A stretch of DNA of 64,000 nt from Bdellovibrionia bacterium (GCA_030427805.1 JAUICP010000002.1:372001-436000), one strand, 5' to 3'. Shown: positions 17,055 through 26,277, counted from the stretch's first letter. Numbers and translations are program-made. The notes: generated by a model not told the origin, from the sequence alone.

Positions 17055-18692
17055 TTGATAAGGAACGTATTTAATTTCAGATCCCTAATTTGTATGGCAT
17101 TGCTTTTTTGCGCAAGCTCAGCACAAGCCTACAATACAGCGCCAGAGACTGATGCTTCTGGGGTGACAAGTGAATTTTATCGCTTCGAAAACTATTTTAA
17201 TGCCCTTCAAGCGGCACAGCCCCAAAACATCCCGGACGCTATTCGTATACTTCCTGAGGCCCACAAAAAGAACTTCACGCTTGCTTACAACTCTTACAGT
17301 CTTCACGAAGCCTCCCTTCTCGGGCCGAGAGCATTTCTCTTTGGTGACACCGCTCACCTAATTGTGACCTTCAATAATGGTCACGAAATGTATTCCGGTA
17401 AAGATGCCATTGAAACTGCAGAAATGAGTGCCGAAGGAATTATAAGATATCGCGAAATTCTATTTAAGAAAGACTATGATCCCGCAAAAAGAAATGACTA
17501 TCTCGAAGATAATCTCCTAGAAGAAGGTGATATCGCATTTGAAAATGATGTTTACCTGGTAACAAAACCGAATCCGGCAAAGTGCCTTCAATGTCATACC
17601 CCTTCGAGCACCCAATACTCTATCGAAATTGAAAAACCCCATGATTTGCGTCGAGCAAAATATAACTGGGACTCCTACCCACAATGGCCTGGATTTTATG
17701 GTGGCGAAGATGACCGACTTATTAGCGTTAAGGATCTAAATAGCGCAATTCAATCAGAAGCGGCTACTTACCACAGGGCTTTTCCTCCAGAGGTCTTAAG
17801 AAAAATAAAAAAATTCTATGCCCCTTTATTGAAAGCTCATCCCTATATCGTATTTAAATATCTCGTCGCCCCCCATAATGAGCGCTATAACCAACTCGAC
17901 TTATACAAGACTTTTACCTTTCCCTATTACCACTCTGCCGACTTAGATGAAGATGCTGTTTTTATAGGAGATATAATTCCTCCATCATATCACCAAACTC
18001 AACTTCTCATCGAGACATTAAATGGAAGTGGCCAACTTCCCGAAGAAAACCTTTCACAATTGCAATCGGAGCTCCTCAATTTTTCCGTAGAAAACAAATA
18101 CTGGCATCCCAATCGAAACCTTGGAAACATGCCCAATGCCCGTTTAACCGCATTGATCTCCATCCATCAATCGAGCCAGGATGCGCAAAACCTCTATCAA
18201 TTCCTATCAGAAGAAAAAAAGACATACCTTCTCAATAAGCTCTGTTTTTTAGAAAGTGATGAAACCTATGTCTACCCATCTGATTGGTTTGATCAGTTCT
18301 ACGAAAATAAAGTTTATGATTTGAGTAGAGAGTTTATGAACGAGATGAGCTTGAACCCTCGGTTCCACGTCCACGAAAATCGTTTGAGTAATTACTTTTC
18401 TGGACTGCCTATGAATTTTGCCAGTGACGGCATCTGGAGAACTCATGACTATCAATACCGAACCCAGGTTATGCTTCGATTTTTATTACTGATGAAACCA
18501 AACTACGTTTGGAAGTATGACTACGAATACAATAGTACGCATTTGCATGAGGGAGTCTATTCGGGTGCGACTGATGCCTTTACTCGTTTTTTAATCGAGG
18601 CTGGAATGAGTTTTGGGGAGTCTGATATTTGGACCAACTCACTGGAAGAAATTTGCAGATCAGAAAATTCTGCAGAAACAGAGGTCGACTAG
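17055..18692 (+). CDS. Secreted protein with one c-type haem motif
   Basis: A 545-residue protein, family not recognised. A signal peptide (about 1-25, ending S-S-A-Q-A) requires the TTG start at 17055, which has GAGG seven bases upstream; the next ATG would leave the leader too short. A single haem-attachment motif C-L-Q-C-H sits at 177-181. The rest is rich in Tyr, Asn and His and shows no known fold to me. A periplasmic redox or sensor role is possible. It ends in a four-base overlap with the small gene on the other strand. Confidence 0.75.
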   Translation: MIRNVFNFRSLICMALLFCASSAQAYNTAPETDASGVTSEFYRFENYFNALQAAQPQNIPDAIRILPEAHKKNFTLAYNSYSLHEASLLGPRAFLFGDTAHLIVTFNNGHEMYSGKDAIETAEMSAEGIIRYREILFKKDYDPAKRNDYLEDNLLEEGDIAFENDVYLVTKPNPAKCLQCHTPSSTQYSIEIEKPHDLRRAKYNWDSYPQWPGFYGGEDDRLISVKDLNSAIQSEAATYHRAFPPEVLRKIKKFYAPLLKAHPYIVFKYLVAPHNERYNQLDLYKTFTFPYYHSADLDEDAVFIGDIIPPSYHQTQLLIETLNGSGQLPEENLSQLQSELLNFSVENKYWHPNRNLGNMPNARLTALISIHQSSQDAQNLYQFLSEEKKTYLLNKLCFLESDETYVYPSDWFDQFYENKVYDLSREFMNEMSLNPRFHVHENRLSNYFSGLPMNFASDGIWRTHDYQYRTQVMLRFLLLMKPNYVWKYDYEYNSTHLHEGVYSGATDAFTRFLIEAGMSFGESDIWTNSLEEICRSENSAETEVD

Positions 18693-18922
18693 GACCAATC
18701 CGGTGTCCATGATTCGATATCTTTGAGCCATACTAATCTCGGTTCTTGATGGCGCTCACCGATCCGCTCCATTTGTACAGCTCCATTTTCGAAATCGGCG
18801 GCCGTAATAAAAGCACCCCGGTAATCTTCGCCATCTTTAAATCGAATATTGGCCTTCCACCCCTGTTCCGCACAAAGTTTGGCCTTTTCTAGGACTTCTG
18901 GTTTTATGGCATCATGGGTCAA
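18689..18922 (-). CDS. Small conserved-looking protein, 77 residues
   Basis: A 77-residue soluble protein without signal peptide or Cys pairs. Residues 22-70 look like a small beta-barrel pattern (N-I-R-F-K-D-G-E-D-Y-R-G-A-F-I-T), somewhat like Hfq/SH3-type small folds, but this is only a visual impression. It runs towards, and overlaps by four bases, the haem protein gene and diverges from the NUDIX gene 47 bases away. Function unknown. Confidence 0.55.
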   Translation of the reverse strand: MTHDAIKPEVLEKAKLCAEQGWKANIRFKDGEDYRGAFITAADFENGAVQMERIGERHQEPRLVWLKDIESWTPDWS

Positions 18923-18969
18923 GAGCCCACCTCCATGACAGGGGTAAAATTCTGAACTATTCTTTACGA

Positions 18970-19374
18970 ATGGCTTCGAAACGTCCAGTTTGGATACCTG
19001 TTGTTACGGGATTAATTAAAAAAGGCAAGCAGGTTCTGGTGGGACAACGACCAGAGGGCCACTCTTTAGCCGGCCAATGGGAGTTTCCCGGTGGAAAGAT
19101 CGAACTCAATGAAACGCCAAAAGAAGCGCTGCATCGAGAACTCCACGAAGAATTGGGGATCGATGCCGACATTGGTGAGCTCAAATTGGCTTCATCCCAC
19201 TCTTATGGTGAAGTGGCCATTCTCTTAGTCTTCTACGAGGTCAATTTCTGGAAAGGTGAACCAAAATCCATTCACCACACCGAACTCAAGTGGATCGATC
19301 CGGAAGAGTTAAAAACTCTCGATATCCCCGATGCGAATAGAAATATTTTGCAGGACCTGCTAAATGTTTTGTGA
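18970..19374 (+). CDS. NUDIX hydrolase, MutT-like
   Basis: A 134-residue NUDIX protein with a complete signature: G, five residues, E, seven residues, R-E-L-H-E-E-L-G-I (about 40-62). The length and the opening V-V-T-G-L-I-K-K-G-K-Q-V-L-V-G-Q-R fit MutT, which clears 8-oxo-dGTP from the nucleotide pool, so that is the most likely job. Other NUDIX substrates remain possible. Its stop overlaps the ATG of the next gene (TGATG), implying coupled translation. Confidence 0.87.
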   Translation: MASKRPVWIPVVTGLIKKGKQVLVGQRPEGHSLAGQWEFPGGKIELNETPKEALHRELHEELGIDADIGELKLASSHSYGEVAILLVFYEVNFWKGEPKSIHHTELKWIDPEELKTLDIPDANRNILQDLLNVL

Positions 19375-20372
19375 TGAACATTACGATTATCACGGATCAC
19401 TTTCCGCCTGATGTAAATATTAACGGTCTACTCAGTTACTCAACGGCCATTGAACTCGATCAATTGGGTCACAAAGTTCAAATCATTACCGAGTGGCAAG
19501 ATCCGCGAAATGTTCCACCTCTTCCCGATAAGATTCAGCTTCTCCAAGCATTTAAAACCTGGAATTTTATAGAAGTGAGCCGAGTGATTCCCCTGGTTTT
19601 TTCTTTTAAACCAGAGATCATCCACTTTTTTCCTTCACGCCATTCCCGCTCGGGACGGTTCTTAGGCGGTTTCAACTTATTGTCGAGTTTGCGAATGATG
19701 TTAAAGGATACTTCTTTTGTCACATCAGTTTCAGATTCCAAAGACCTCAGTAGTCAATTATTTGCCAGTCTCATGAATTCAAGCCAGGTGGTCACCTGCC
19801 CCAGTGCCATCGAAGAAGACCTACGGAAAAAACTAAAGCGATATTCTTTTAGGGCCCATCTTGAAACTTTAGATCCATCTTTGAGTTTTCTTTCTCTAAA
19901 AGAAGCTGAGCAAAACCAGCTAATGATACGAACCTCAGGTCACTATCTTTGGGCTCCCTTTCAGCTCGAGCACTTTGCGCAAAACCCAGAATCCCTTAAA
20001 ACCTTTACAGGCTACTTGTCTTGCGAAGGCAAAAGTTTATTGCTCGGTGGAAATTTAAAGAAGCTTAAAGGACAAAAACTAAAAGACTTACAATCATTCT
20101 TGAATCAATGGCCACTGGGAGATCGCGTGCAACTCATTCACCTCGATCATCTCTTGCCACAAACGTCCATGATTTCATCAATCGATGCCATTTATATCGA
20201 TCAAATTAAGAAACACTCCCCGATCTACCACCTTTATCTTCGACTCGCTCAACAAATGGATATTGATGTTCTCGACGAAAAGGGCCTCCCCCGAGACGAT
20301 AGCTTTTTAACTGAAGTAAATAGCTATCAATCTCAGGAGAGCGATCTCAGCCGCATTTACAATCTACTATAA
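19374..20372 (+). CDS. Glycosyltransferase-like protein (GT-B N-terminal domain)
   Basis: About 332 residues. The first 25 residues (I-T-I-I-T-D-H-F-P-P-D-V-N-I-N-G) are typical of family 4 glycosyltransferases, with the S-x-A-x-x-L-x-x-x-G-H-x-V pattern following. The C-terminal half lacks an obvious E-x7-E nucleotide-sugar site, so it may be divergent or inactive. The start is either this ATG or the GTG directly before it at 19371. Coupled to the NUDIX gene by a one-base overlap. Role unknown; surface polysaccharide work is a guess from the fold. Confidence 0.6.
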   Translation: MNITIITDHFPPDVNINGLLSYSTAIELDQLGHKVQIITEWQDPRNVPPLPDKIQLLQAFKTWNFIEVSRVIPLVFSFKPEIIHFFPSRHSRSGRFLGGFNLLSSLRMMLKDTSFVTSVSDSKDLSSQLFASLMNSSQVVTCPSAIEEDLRKKLKRYSFRAHLETLDPSLSFLSLKEAEQNQLMIRTSGHYLWAPFQLEHFAQNPESLKTFTGYLSCEGKSLLLGGNLKKLKGQKLKDLQSFLNQWPLGDRVQLIHLDHLLPQTSMISSIDAIYIDQIKKHSPIYHLYLRLAQQMDIDVLDEKGLPRDDSFLTEVNSYQSQESDLSRIYNLL

Positions 20373-20438
20373 ACGGGCCGGGAAAAGGGGGGCGTGTGTT
20401 AATAAAACTATTTAAAGCCTCTCAAGAAATGGTCTCCA

Positions 20439-20726
20439 TTAGTCGTTTAAGATTTTGCAAAGCTTGTAATCACCAACGAACTCTATGATTGTATATACCA
20501 TTTCTGAAGAGTAACCATCATAGATGACATCCTTCACTTCATCACTGCAGCCACCATTGTCATCAGACATCACACAGTCATAGTAGACTTCGAGACTTCC
20601 ACCTTCAGCACGAATAATGTCCTCAAAACGTTCACGAGAAGTCTCGCAAGCGGATTTTGCATGGGCAAAATTAGTGGTAAATCCAATTGAAATAAGACTG
20701 ATTAAAACGAGTACTAAATTTTTCAT
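20439..20726 (-). CDS. Small secreted protein
   Basis: A 95-residue protein with a clear signal peptide (about 1-23, ending A-H-A). The mature acidic chain of about 70 residues has four Cys, suited to two disulfides. It has a good ribosome site (AAGGAG) ahead of ATG 20726. It diverges from the TIGR02147 regulator across a very AT-rich 144-base spacer, so the regulator may control it. Family unknown. Confidence 0.65.
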   Translation of the reverse strand: MKNLVLVLISLISIGFTTNFAHAKSACETSRERFEDIIRAEGGSLEVYYDCVMSDDNGGCSDEVKDVIYDGYSSEMVYTIIEFVGDYKLCKILND

Positions 20727-20870
20727 AATTACTTTCTCCTTTTACTAAAAAACCTGAAAAAGGAAATATGCTGTATTGCATTATTGCGCAATGAAATATA
20801 TAATAAATAAGTAATTATTAATTAATTTATAGTTATTTAAATAAATAATACTAAGTGATATTAATAATTT

Positions 20871-21671
20871 ATGATTTACAAATATTCTGACTATTTGAAA
20901 TTTTTATCTAGTAAGATCGGTAGTTCGGGCTCTCGAACCGGATTGAAATCAAAATTGGCCCATGCCATCGGATGCCAGCAAACCTATCTTTCAAAGGTTC
21001 TAAAAGGAGGGGCTGACCTGAGCCCGGAGCAAGCCATTGCCGCGGCTCACTTCTTTGAGTTATCCACCGAAGAAACTGAGTTCTTTATATTACTGGTTTC
21101 ATATTCAAGAGCCAGTACTCCGAAACTAAAGAAGTTTTATGGTGGTCAAATAAAAGACTACCAAGAGAAAATGCTGAGTGTGGAAGAGACCACCGAGATC
21201 AAAGAGTTTCTCAATCGAGAAGATCAGCAAATTTATTATTCGAATTGGTATTATATGGCCTTTCACATTGCCGTTTCGCTGTCCTCAGTTCGCTCGATCG
21301 AAGATCTTGCAAAGCATTTTGATTTAGATCGATCAAAAGCGGCAGAGATTACAGAGTTCTTATTGAGCACTGGTCTTGTAAAACTCGAAAGAAAAAGACT
21401 TGTACCAGGGCCGACCCATATTCACTTAAAAAAAGGCTCACCCGACTTACTAAAACACCATACGAACTGGCGTCTCAAAGCCCTCAATTCAGTGAGCGAA
21501 GGGGCTCCTGAGAATTTTCACTACACCGTTGTCGCCAGTCTATCAGAGTCCGATGCTAAAGAACTCCGAGCAAAACTTGTAGAGTGGGTCGAGAACTTTC
21601 TCGAGACTATCGAAAGTTCATCAGTCGAAACAATTTATTGCCATAATCTGGATTTCTTTAAAGTCCTCTAG
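20871..21671 (+). CDS. TIGR02147-type regulator
   Basis: A 266-residue protein of the TIGR02147/DUF4423 type. It opens with Y-x-x-Y-L-K-F-L and then a helix-turn-helix-like stretch (L-A-H-A-I-G-C-Q-Q-T-Y-L-S-K-V-L, about 28-43). An alpha-helical C-terminal part with I-x-E-F-L and L-x-L-x-G-L-V-K-L follows. The family is thought to be transcriptional regulators and is frequent in Bdellovibrio. There is no visible ribosome site before the ATG; the 5' region is almost all A and T. A second family member of exactly the same length lies at 25283-26083, also beside a small secreted protein. Confidence 0.82.
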   Translation: MIYKYSDYLKFLSSKIGSSGSRTGLKSKLAHAIGCQQTYLSKVLKGGADLSPEQAIAAAHFFELSTEETEFFILLVSYSRASTPKLKKFYGGQIKDYQEKMLSVEETTEIKEFLNREDQQIYYSNWYYMAFHIAVSLSSVRSIEDLAKHFDLDRSKAAEITEFLLSTGLVKLERKRLVPGPTHIHLKKGSPDLLKHHTNWRLKALNSVSEGAPENFHYTVVASLSESDAKELRAKLVEWVENFLETIESSSVETIYCHNLDFFKVL

Positions 21672-21737
21672 AATGCAAGCAATAGGGACCTTAGTAAAAA
21701 ATTATTTGTGACAAGATTAATATCTTGAAATATCGAG

Positions 21738-23075
21738 TTACCAAACTGGAACTGGCTCGATAGGAACCAACATCGGTTGACAGTTTAACTGGGACTGTTG
21801 TTCGGCCTGCTCAACCCGATTTGCTTCAACATCCTCGCGAGAGGTTGCATCCACTGTGACTGTTTTTCGTAGAGTATTTTTGAATCGATATATCGATTCT
21901 CCAGGTCCTGCATAAGGAATTTGAATTCGATGAGTACTCGCCTCGAAATCAGCTCTTATTTCTGATCCAAATAAGGTTCTGTTCATTGCATCCAAACGAT
22001 TAATCAAACCACCACTTAAGGGGGGCTGACTCTCGGCAAAACCCTGTTCATACTTATGAATTTGAAATGTATCAACAGTGTCTCCTTCGGGAGAATTGGC
22101 ATAAACCATGGTTTGCCAAATTTCCTCATCATCTTTCAGGTGATTAAAGAAATTCTCAAACTTCGGCGCCGGGGGAAACTGCAAGCCGTTACTTACCGCT
22201 GTCAAAATGCCCGACTCTTCCCTGAAAAAACTGAGGTCGTCAATTTCTATCCCCTGACCATAGTTTTCATGAAGTCGCTCGATGATAGGCAGCAAAGAAC
22301 TGGATTTAAAAACGAGACCGCGCTCACCATATTTAGAAAAAGCCCAAAGCACAAACTCTTCCTCCGGCTCTTCACTCTCTTCTTCCTCTGGTGGCTTCAT
22401 CCCAAACATGTCTCGAAGGAAATCACCGGTACAAATATATCCTTGAGTTACCAGAGAAATAAAAAAATCTTCGGCAAACTGACTGGCTTCTTCTTCTATT
22501 TTCTCTACTTCAGAGGCAGAAACATCTCCTTTTGGGTGCTTCATCACCAGGTGAGAAAATTCATGAAGTAGCTCAATAACAATTTGAGTTTGCACTCGGT
22601 AGTAATAGTCACCTTTTGGTCCTCGAACGGGAACCGTCGAATAATAGTCAAAAAAGGGCTTCAAAACCTCGATAAAGGGCTCTTCTCCTTCATAACCATA
22701 GTTATAGAGAAGTTCATCATTTTCATTTCTTTGCAGATTCTTATCTGGCTCAATTCGAATGTTTTGAAATACCTCAATGACTTTCTCTTTGGACCAGGAA
22801 TTTCCCAATGGATGAAAAATCTCCTCTGAGGCCTGACTGAGGAGACGTACAACAGCTTCCTGGGTGTCATTAAACAATGGTTTCGAGTTTTTGTGGAGAA
22901 ATCCTCCTCCACCACCTGAAGAGGTTCCGCCGTCTTCTAAATTAAGCCCACTGGGGCCCGCTGGCCCTAAATCGCCTTGAAGTCCATTAGGTCCCATTGG
23001 CCCTCTCTTACCTTCACAGGCAAGAAGGCTTCCCATTAATAAAATAAGAAAGAGAAATCGAAACCTAAACTGCAT
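21738..23075 (-). CDS. Lipoprotein with collagen-like triplets and a zinc-peptidase signature
   Basis: A 445-residue lipoprotein. The signal ends in the lipobox L-L-A-C with Cys20. Residues 25-43 are Gly-X-Y triplets (G-P-M-G-P-N-G-L-Q-G-D-L-G-P-A-G-P-S-G), a short collagen-like stalk, followed by a Gly/Ser linker. The folded part holds H-E-F-S-H at 171-175 with H180, then E-E-E-A-S-Q-F-A-E-D-F at 194-204. H-E-x-x-H followed about 20 residues later by E-x-x-A-x-x-F-A is the pattern of the ImmA/IrrE (M78) zinc peptidases. A surface-anchored metalloprotease is therefore plausible. It converges on the first TIGR02147 gene. Confidence 0.75.
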   Translation of the reverse strand: MQFRFRFLFLILLMGSLLACEGKRGPMGPNGLQGDLGPAGPSGLNLEDGGTSSGGGGGFLHKNSKPLFNDTQEAVVRLLSQASEEIFHPLGNSWSKEKVIEVFQNIRIEPDKNLQRNENDELLYNYGYEGEEPFIEVLKPFFDYYSTVPVRGPKGDYYYRVQTQIVIELLHEFSHLVMKHPKGDVSASEVEKIEEEASQFAEDFFISLVTQGYICTGDFLRDMFGMKPPEEEESEEPEEEFVLWAFSKYGERGLVFKSSSLLPIIERLHENYGQGIEIDDLSFFREESGILTAVSNGLQFPPAPKFENFFNHLKDDEEIWQTMVYANSPEGDTVDTFQIHKYEQGFAESQPPLSGGLINRLDAMNRTLFGSEIRADFEASTHRIQIPYAGPGESIYRFKNTLRKTVTVDATSREDVEANRVEQAEQQSQLNCQPMLVPIEPVPVW

Positions 23076-23202
23076 CCCCTAAATTTGAGCAATATTTATA
23101 CCGCTCTATAAACACAGAAAGACTGCAAGGTCTTGCGAAATTTACCATTTTTGAAAAGGGGCTATGGCACCCCTCTTATGAGTTATTTCCGGTCTCAAAG
23201 AC

Positions 23203-23892
23203 CTAGAGGGCTTTTTCGATACCGTCGACAATGAGTGCCTTGTACTCGCCATCGGGGGCACTGAAATCAAAGTCAATTTTTAAAGTATTGCCTGCCTTCG
23301 AGAACTTAATGGCATCACCCCTTTCAAGATCAACACCGTCAAGAGAAGCGAGAGCTTCTTTACCCATTGGGTCCGACTTCACGGTTTCTAGAGCACTATT
23401 TAAATCATTAAGAAACAAAGAAAAATAGTAGAGTTTAACGGGACCAAGATTTGGACCAATAGCATCCATAAGTTCTGCGCTGATTCGAACCTCTTTCATG
23501 CTCGTATCGGTGAGTTCCTTGATCTGTCTTTTTAATTTAAGAGCCGTTGGAACGTCCTCCTTAGGGATAGGAATCCCGATCTTTCCTTCTGTCAAAATTT
23601 CAGTCACAAGATGTGCATAAGCAATGTTCACCGATGAAACCTCTGAAACATTAAAAAAAGCCATCGAGTGGAAAATATCAGTCTTAGTCGGTTCATTGAC
23701 CATCAAGACTCGAGCTCCCGATCGAAGCCCCTCATAGACAACTGGAAAACCGGCAACCACTTGACCCGATCTCAGATAAACTTCCAATTTGACCCAGTCA
23801 CCACCGGCTTCCTTTCGCGTCTTATTAAACCGAACCATTTGTGAAAAGAAGTCCGTAATCTCACCCACTTTATAATCAAAAATTGTGCTCAT
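23203..23892 (-). CDS. Uncharacterised cytoplasmic protein, 229 residues
   Basis: No signal peptide, membrane span or known motif is seen. Charged, mixed alpha/beta composition. The N-terminal third (V-K-L-E-V-Y-L-R-S-G-Q-V-V-A-G-F-P-V-V) suggests a small beta domain, and the C-terminus has D-F-S-A-P-D-G-E-Y-K-A-L-I-V-D-G. It stands alone between the collagen-like lipoprotein gene and a divergent lipoprotein gene. Function unknown. Confidence 0.65.
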   Translation of the reverse strand: MSTIFDYKVGEITDFFSQMVRFNKTRKEAGGDWVKLEVYLRSGQVVAGFPVVYEGLRSGARVLMVNEPTKTDIFHSMAFFNVSEVSSVNIAYAHLVTEILTEGKIGIPIPKEDVPTALKLKRQIKELTDTSMKEVRISAELMDAIGPNLGPVKLYYFSLFLNDLNSALETVKSDPMGKEALASLDGVDLERGDAIKFSKAGNTLKIDFDFSAPDGEYKALIVDGIEKAL

Positions 23893-24203
23893 TCATCAGT
23901 CCTTTTTTAAAGATAAACAAAGTCTACAGGAATGATTATCTACCGATAGCGGAACTTTCTATGACACGCACGATCCAGTCCAAGGACCGAGAATTATTAT
24001 GTATCGATTTGAAACAGAATGGAGTGCTTTTAAAATAGAGCTCTTTATACAAACTCAACATTCTTCACCCCGATGTAAAAACAGTCTTCAAACTTCAGAT
24101 GCTGTTAGACTTCTCTACACTGTACTCAACTGAATTCGGCCCTAGTTAGCATGGACTTTGCATTTTCAAAGAGAGGGTAGCAAAAGGGCTTTTGGGGGCC
24201 TAA
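23893..24203. other. 311-base gap between divergent genes
   Basis: It should carry the promoters of the leftward 229-residue gene and the rightward lipoprotein gene. A 44-codon open frame (23999-24133) has no ribosome site and is probably chance. I see no repeat, palindrome or terminator. Confidence 0.5.
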
Positions 24204-24758
24204 ATGCAAAAGTTTTTAATTCTTATTTTTTCAATACCAATGATCCTCGCTTTTCAAAACTGTTCAGGAGTTGTCTTCTCCGATGCAAAGGATTCATTGA
24301 GTAAAGTTGAAACAGAAAATCCAAATGGCGATCTCGATCCCGACAAGGATCCGGGCCAACCAGGAAATCAACCGGGCAACCAGCCTGGAAATAAAGATCC
24401 ACAGGCTCATCAAAAACTCATCGATGATTGCTTTAAAATTAGAAATGAAAAATTTGGCTCCATCGAACTCGACGAAGGCGATAGCATCGTCAATGTTTCT
24501 GAACGACAGGACTATACATTTGAGGAACAATTAGAAGAGGTCGGTGGCAACTCTGGAACAATTTACGTCTTAGGCCTGGATACTGACGATGATGGCCCAG
24601 CACGGATCCTCCACGTTCACAACAACACTGGAAATTTTGTATTCTGCTTTGTGCACATCGATCTAATCGAAAACAATCGAGGTCGAATTACCCTTGTTGA
24701 GTCGACCTATGACCAAGAAACTAACAATAATAATATTGTTGAAGTTCAACTCCCTTAA
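24204..24758 (+). CDS. Lipoprotein with Pro-Gly-Asn repeats
   Basis: A 184-residue exported protein. The leader (about 1-19) ends in A-F-Q-N-C-S, where Cys20 would be lipidated although Asn at position -1 departs from the usual Gly/Ala/Ser. A low-complexity linker with repeated P-G-N-Q units occupies about 48-66, then a folded acidic part of about 120 residues. The haem lipoprotein at 45603 carries a very similar leader end (F-Y-Q-N-C-S). No known domain. The gene ends at a bidirectional terminator. Confidence 0.65.
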   Translation: MQKFLILIFSIPMILAFQNCSGVVFSDAKDSLSKVETENPNGDLDPDKDPGQPGNQPGNQPGNKDPQAHQKLIDDCFKIRNEKFGSIELDEGDSIVNVSERQDYTFEEQLEEVGGNSGTIYVLGLDTDDDGPARILHVHNNTGNFVFCFVHIDLIENNRGRITLVESTYDQETNNNNIVEVQLP

Positions 24759-24774
24759 TTCAGACTCTGATAAT

Positions 24775-24805
24775 AAAAAAGAAGTCCCGAGGGACTTCTT
24801 TTTAT
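24775..24805. terminator. Bidirectional rho-independent terminator
   Basis: GAAGTCCC, GA, GGGACTTC forms a perfect 8-bp stem flanked by a run of A on the left and a run of T on the right, so it works on both strands. It lies between two convergent genes (ends at 24758 and 24832). Confidence 0.92.
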
Positions 24806-24831
24806 GCACAAAATAAGATTTCGGCTAGTAC

Positions 24832-25281
24832 TTATCTAAGGTAGGCTCCAAGATCTTGCTCCGTCGCCATATTAATGTCATTACAGTCACGACCAAGAAA
24901 CACTCGAGTTCTTTGACCATTACTCTGAGCATCGGCAAGAATTCGCGGCGCAAGAGCTGCAATAAAGTCTCTAGAAAGTTGAGCGGCTCCTATTGTTTGC
25001 TCCGACTCAAAAGGTGAGGCTCTGAAGGTCACACAACGGGTGGTTTCCCCTTCCCATCCCCAAAATTCAGTACTCATCTTTTTGACTAAACCTTTTTCAA
25101 GTACTGAATCAATTAATGAGTTCATGTACTTTGCAGTTTCATAATCAGTTCCTGCACCAAAACTAGTGTACATAACGTAAACCGAAGAAGTGATTCTCAT
25201 GCCTCCGCCCGTTTCGCGATTTGCAAAAGCCGAAACACTACCAAATACAACCAAGGCTACTAACAACATTTTCATTTTCAT
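24832..25281 (-). CDS. Small secreted protein next to a TIGR02147 regulator
   Basis: A 149-residue protein with a signal peptide (about 1-20, ending A-F-A). The mature chain has two Cys and no recognised motif. Its start lies one base after the stop of the TIGR02147 regulator gene, so both are one message. A strong ribosome site (AAGGAG) lies upstream inside the regulator's 3' end. It ends at the bidirectional terminator. It may be the regulator's main output. Confidence 0.7.
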   Translation of the reverse strand: MKMKMLLVALVVFGSVSAFANRETGGGMRITSSVYVMYTSFGAGTDYETAKYMNSLIDSVLEKGLVKKMSTEFWGWEGETTRCVTFRASPFESEQTIGAAQLSRDFIAALAPRILADAQSNGQRTRVFLGRDCNDINMATEQDLGAYLR

Positions 25282-25282
25282 A

Positions 25283-26083
25283 TCAATCTCCTTTTCTTGA
25301 CCTTGTTACTGGATATAAACTCACACTAAGGTGATAAACTTCATCTAAATGATTACTGTCAGATAAGAACCGCGCTAACTTTCGACGAAACTCTTTGATC
25401 ATCCCTTTGGCTTCAGGCAACCTCTTTGAGTCAATCGCAACCGTCATTGCCGATTGCGATCTTTGCTCAATTGGAGTCTCATCGAGGGCTTCTATCGCCA
25501 AACTTAAAATCTGTTTTTGGTTCGAACGATGGGCACAACTGGTATCGATACTCAAAATACTGGAAGAGTTCACTTCGTCATCGACATAGCGACCCTCACT
25601 ATCAATCTTAAGGTGTCCTAGCTTGAGCAGTCTTTTGACTGCCAATTCGACTTCTTCTTCAGTCAGCCCTAGGCGCTCAGCAAGTCTCTTGTGATCCTGA
25701 TCCATTCGAAACTCGTCTAATTTTAAAGCCTCTAAAATCCCGTAGTGATACCAGTCAGAAATTACTTTAAAGTGATCAAGTTGATGTTCAATGTAGTCAC
25801 TATCCTTTACAACTTGCCCTTCGAGATAACCAAAGTGGCGTAAATCTTCATCAGACATTCCTAACTTCTTTGCGAGCTTCATTCGAAGTTTCGTGCCGAC
25901 AGTAGTTTGCCCCGAAAGAAGTTTTGAGAGATTGCTCGCATCCATCTCTAGGGACTTGGCAAAGGCTCGCAAAGAATAGGAAGGATTCACCTTCTTTCTG
26001 CGCTCCAATTCTGATCGCAAATTATTAAGCAAAGGTTCTTCAGTTCCCTTATGAATCTTGTTTTCTTTTTGTTGATTGATCAT
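25283..26083 (-). CDS. TIGR02147-type regulator
   Basis: Start set at ATG 26083, with GGGAG five bases ahead. This gives 266 residues, the same as the family member at 20871-21671, whereas the open frame runs on to 26149. A helix-turn-helix-like segment occupies about 35-65 (L-R-A-F-A-K-S-L-E-M-D-A-S-N-L-S-K-L-L-S). The helical middle and C-terminal region contain L-T-E-E-E-V-E-L-A-V-K-R-L-L-K-L-G, a winged-helix-like pattern. Probable transcription regulator, forming a two-gene unit with the secreted protein downstream. Confidence 0.82.
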   Translation of the reverse strand: MINQQKENKIHKGTEEPLLNNLRSELERRKKVNPSYSLRAFAKSLEMDASNLSKLLSGQTTVGTKLRMKLAKKLGMSDEDLRHFGYLEGQVVKDSDYIEHQLDHFKVISDWYHYGILEALKLDEFRMDQDHKRLAERLGLTEEEVELAVKRLLKLGHLKIDSEGRYVDDEVNSSSILSIDTSCAHRSNQKQILSLAIEALDETPIEQRSQSAMTVAIDSKRLPEAKGMIKEFRRKLARFLSDSNHLDEVYHLSVSLYPVTRSRKGD

Positions 26084-26277
26084 CGATCTCCCACCTAACC
26101 GGAGACCGTGATAGATCAGAGCTTCCCGCAGCGCAATGAATCTCACCACAAACTGTGGTTATTCATTACTACATGGATTTTTTACCGAGAATAAAACGGA
26201 CTAAAAGGAAGGCATTTCAAAAGTATATGTAATTAACGCTTAGCGAAACTCGGAATCGTCTCAATCTGTCAAAGGAC

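Noticed and set aside
22056-22571. 171-codon frame opposite the collagen-like lipoprotein
   Set aside because: It is antisense to a well supported gene and lacks a ribosome site or any motif.
23999-24133. 44-codon open frame in the 311-base gap before the lipoprotein gene
   Set aside because: No ribosome site, no recognisable protein pattern, and such short frames occur by chance.
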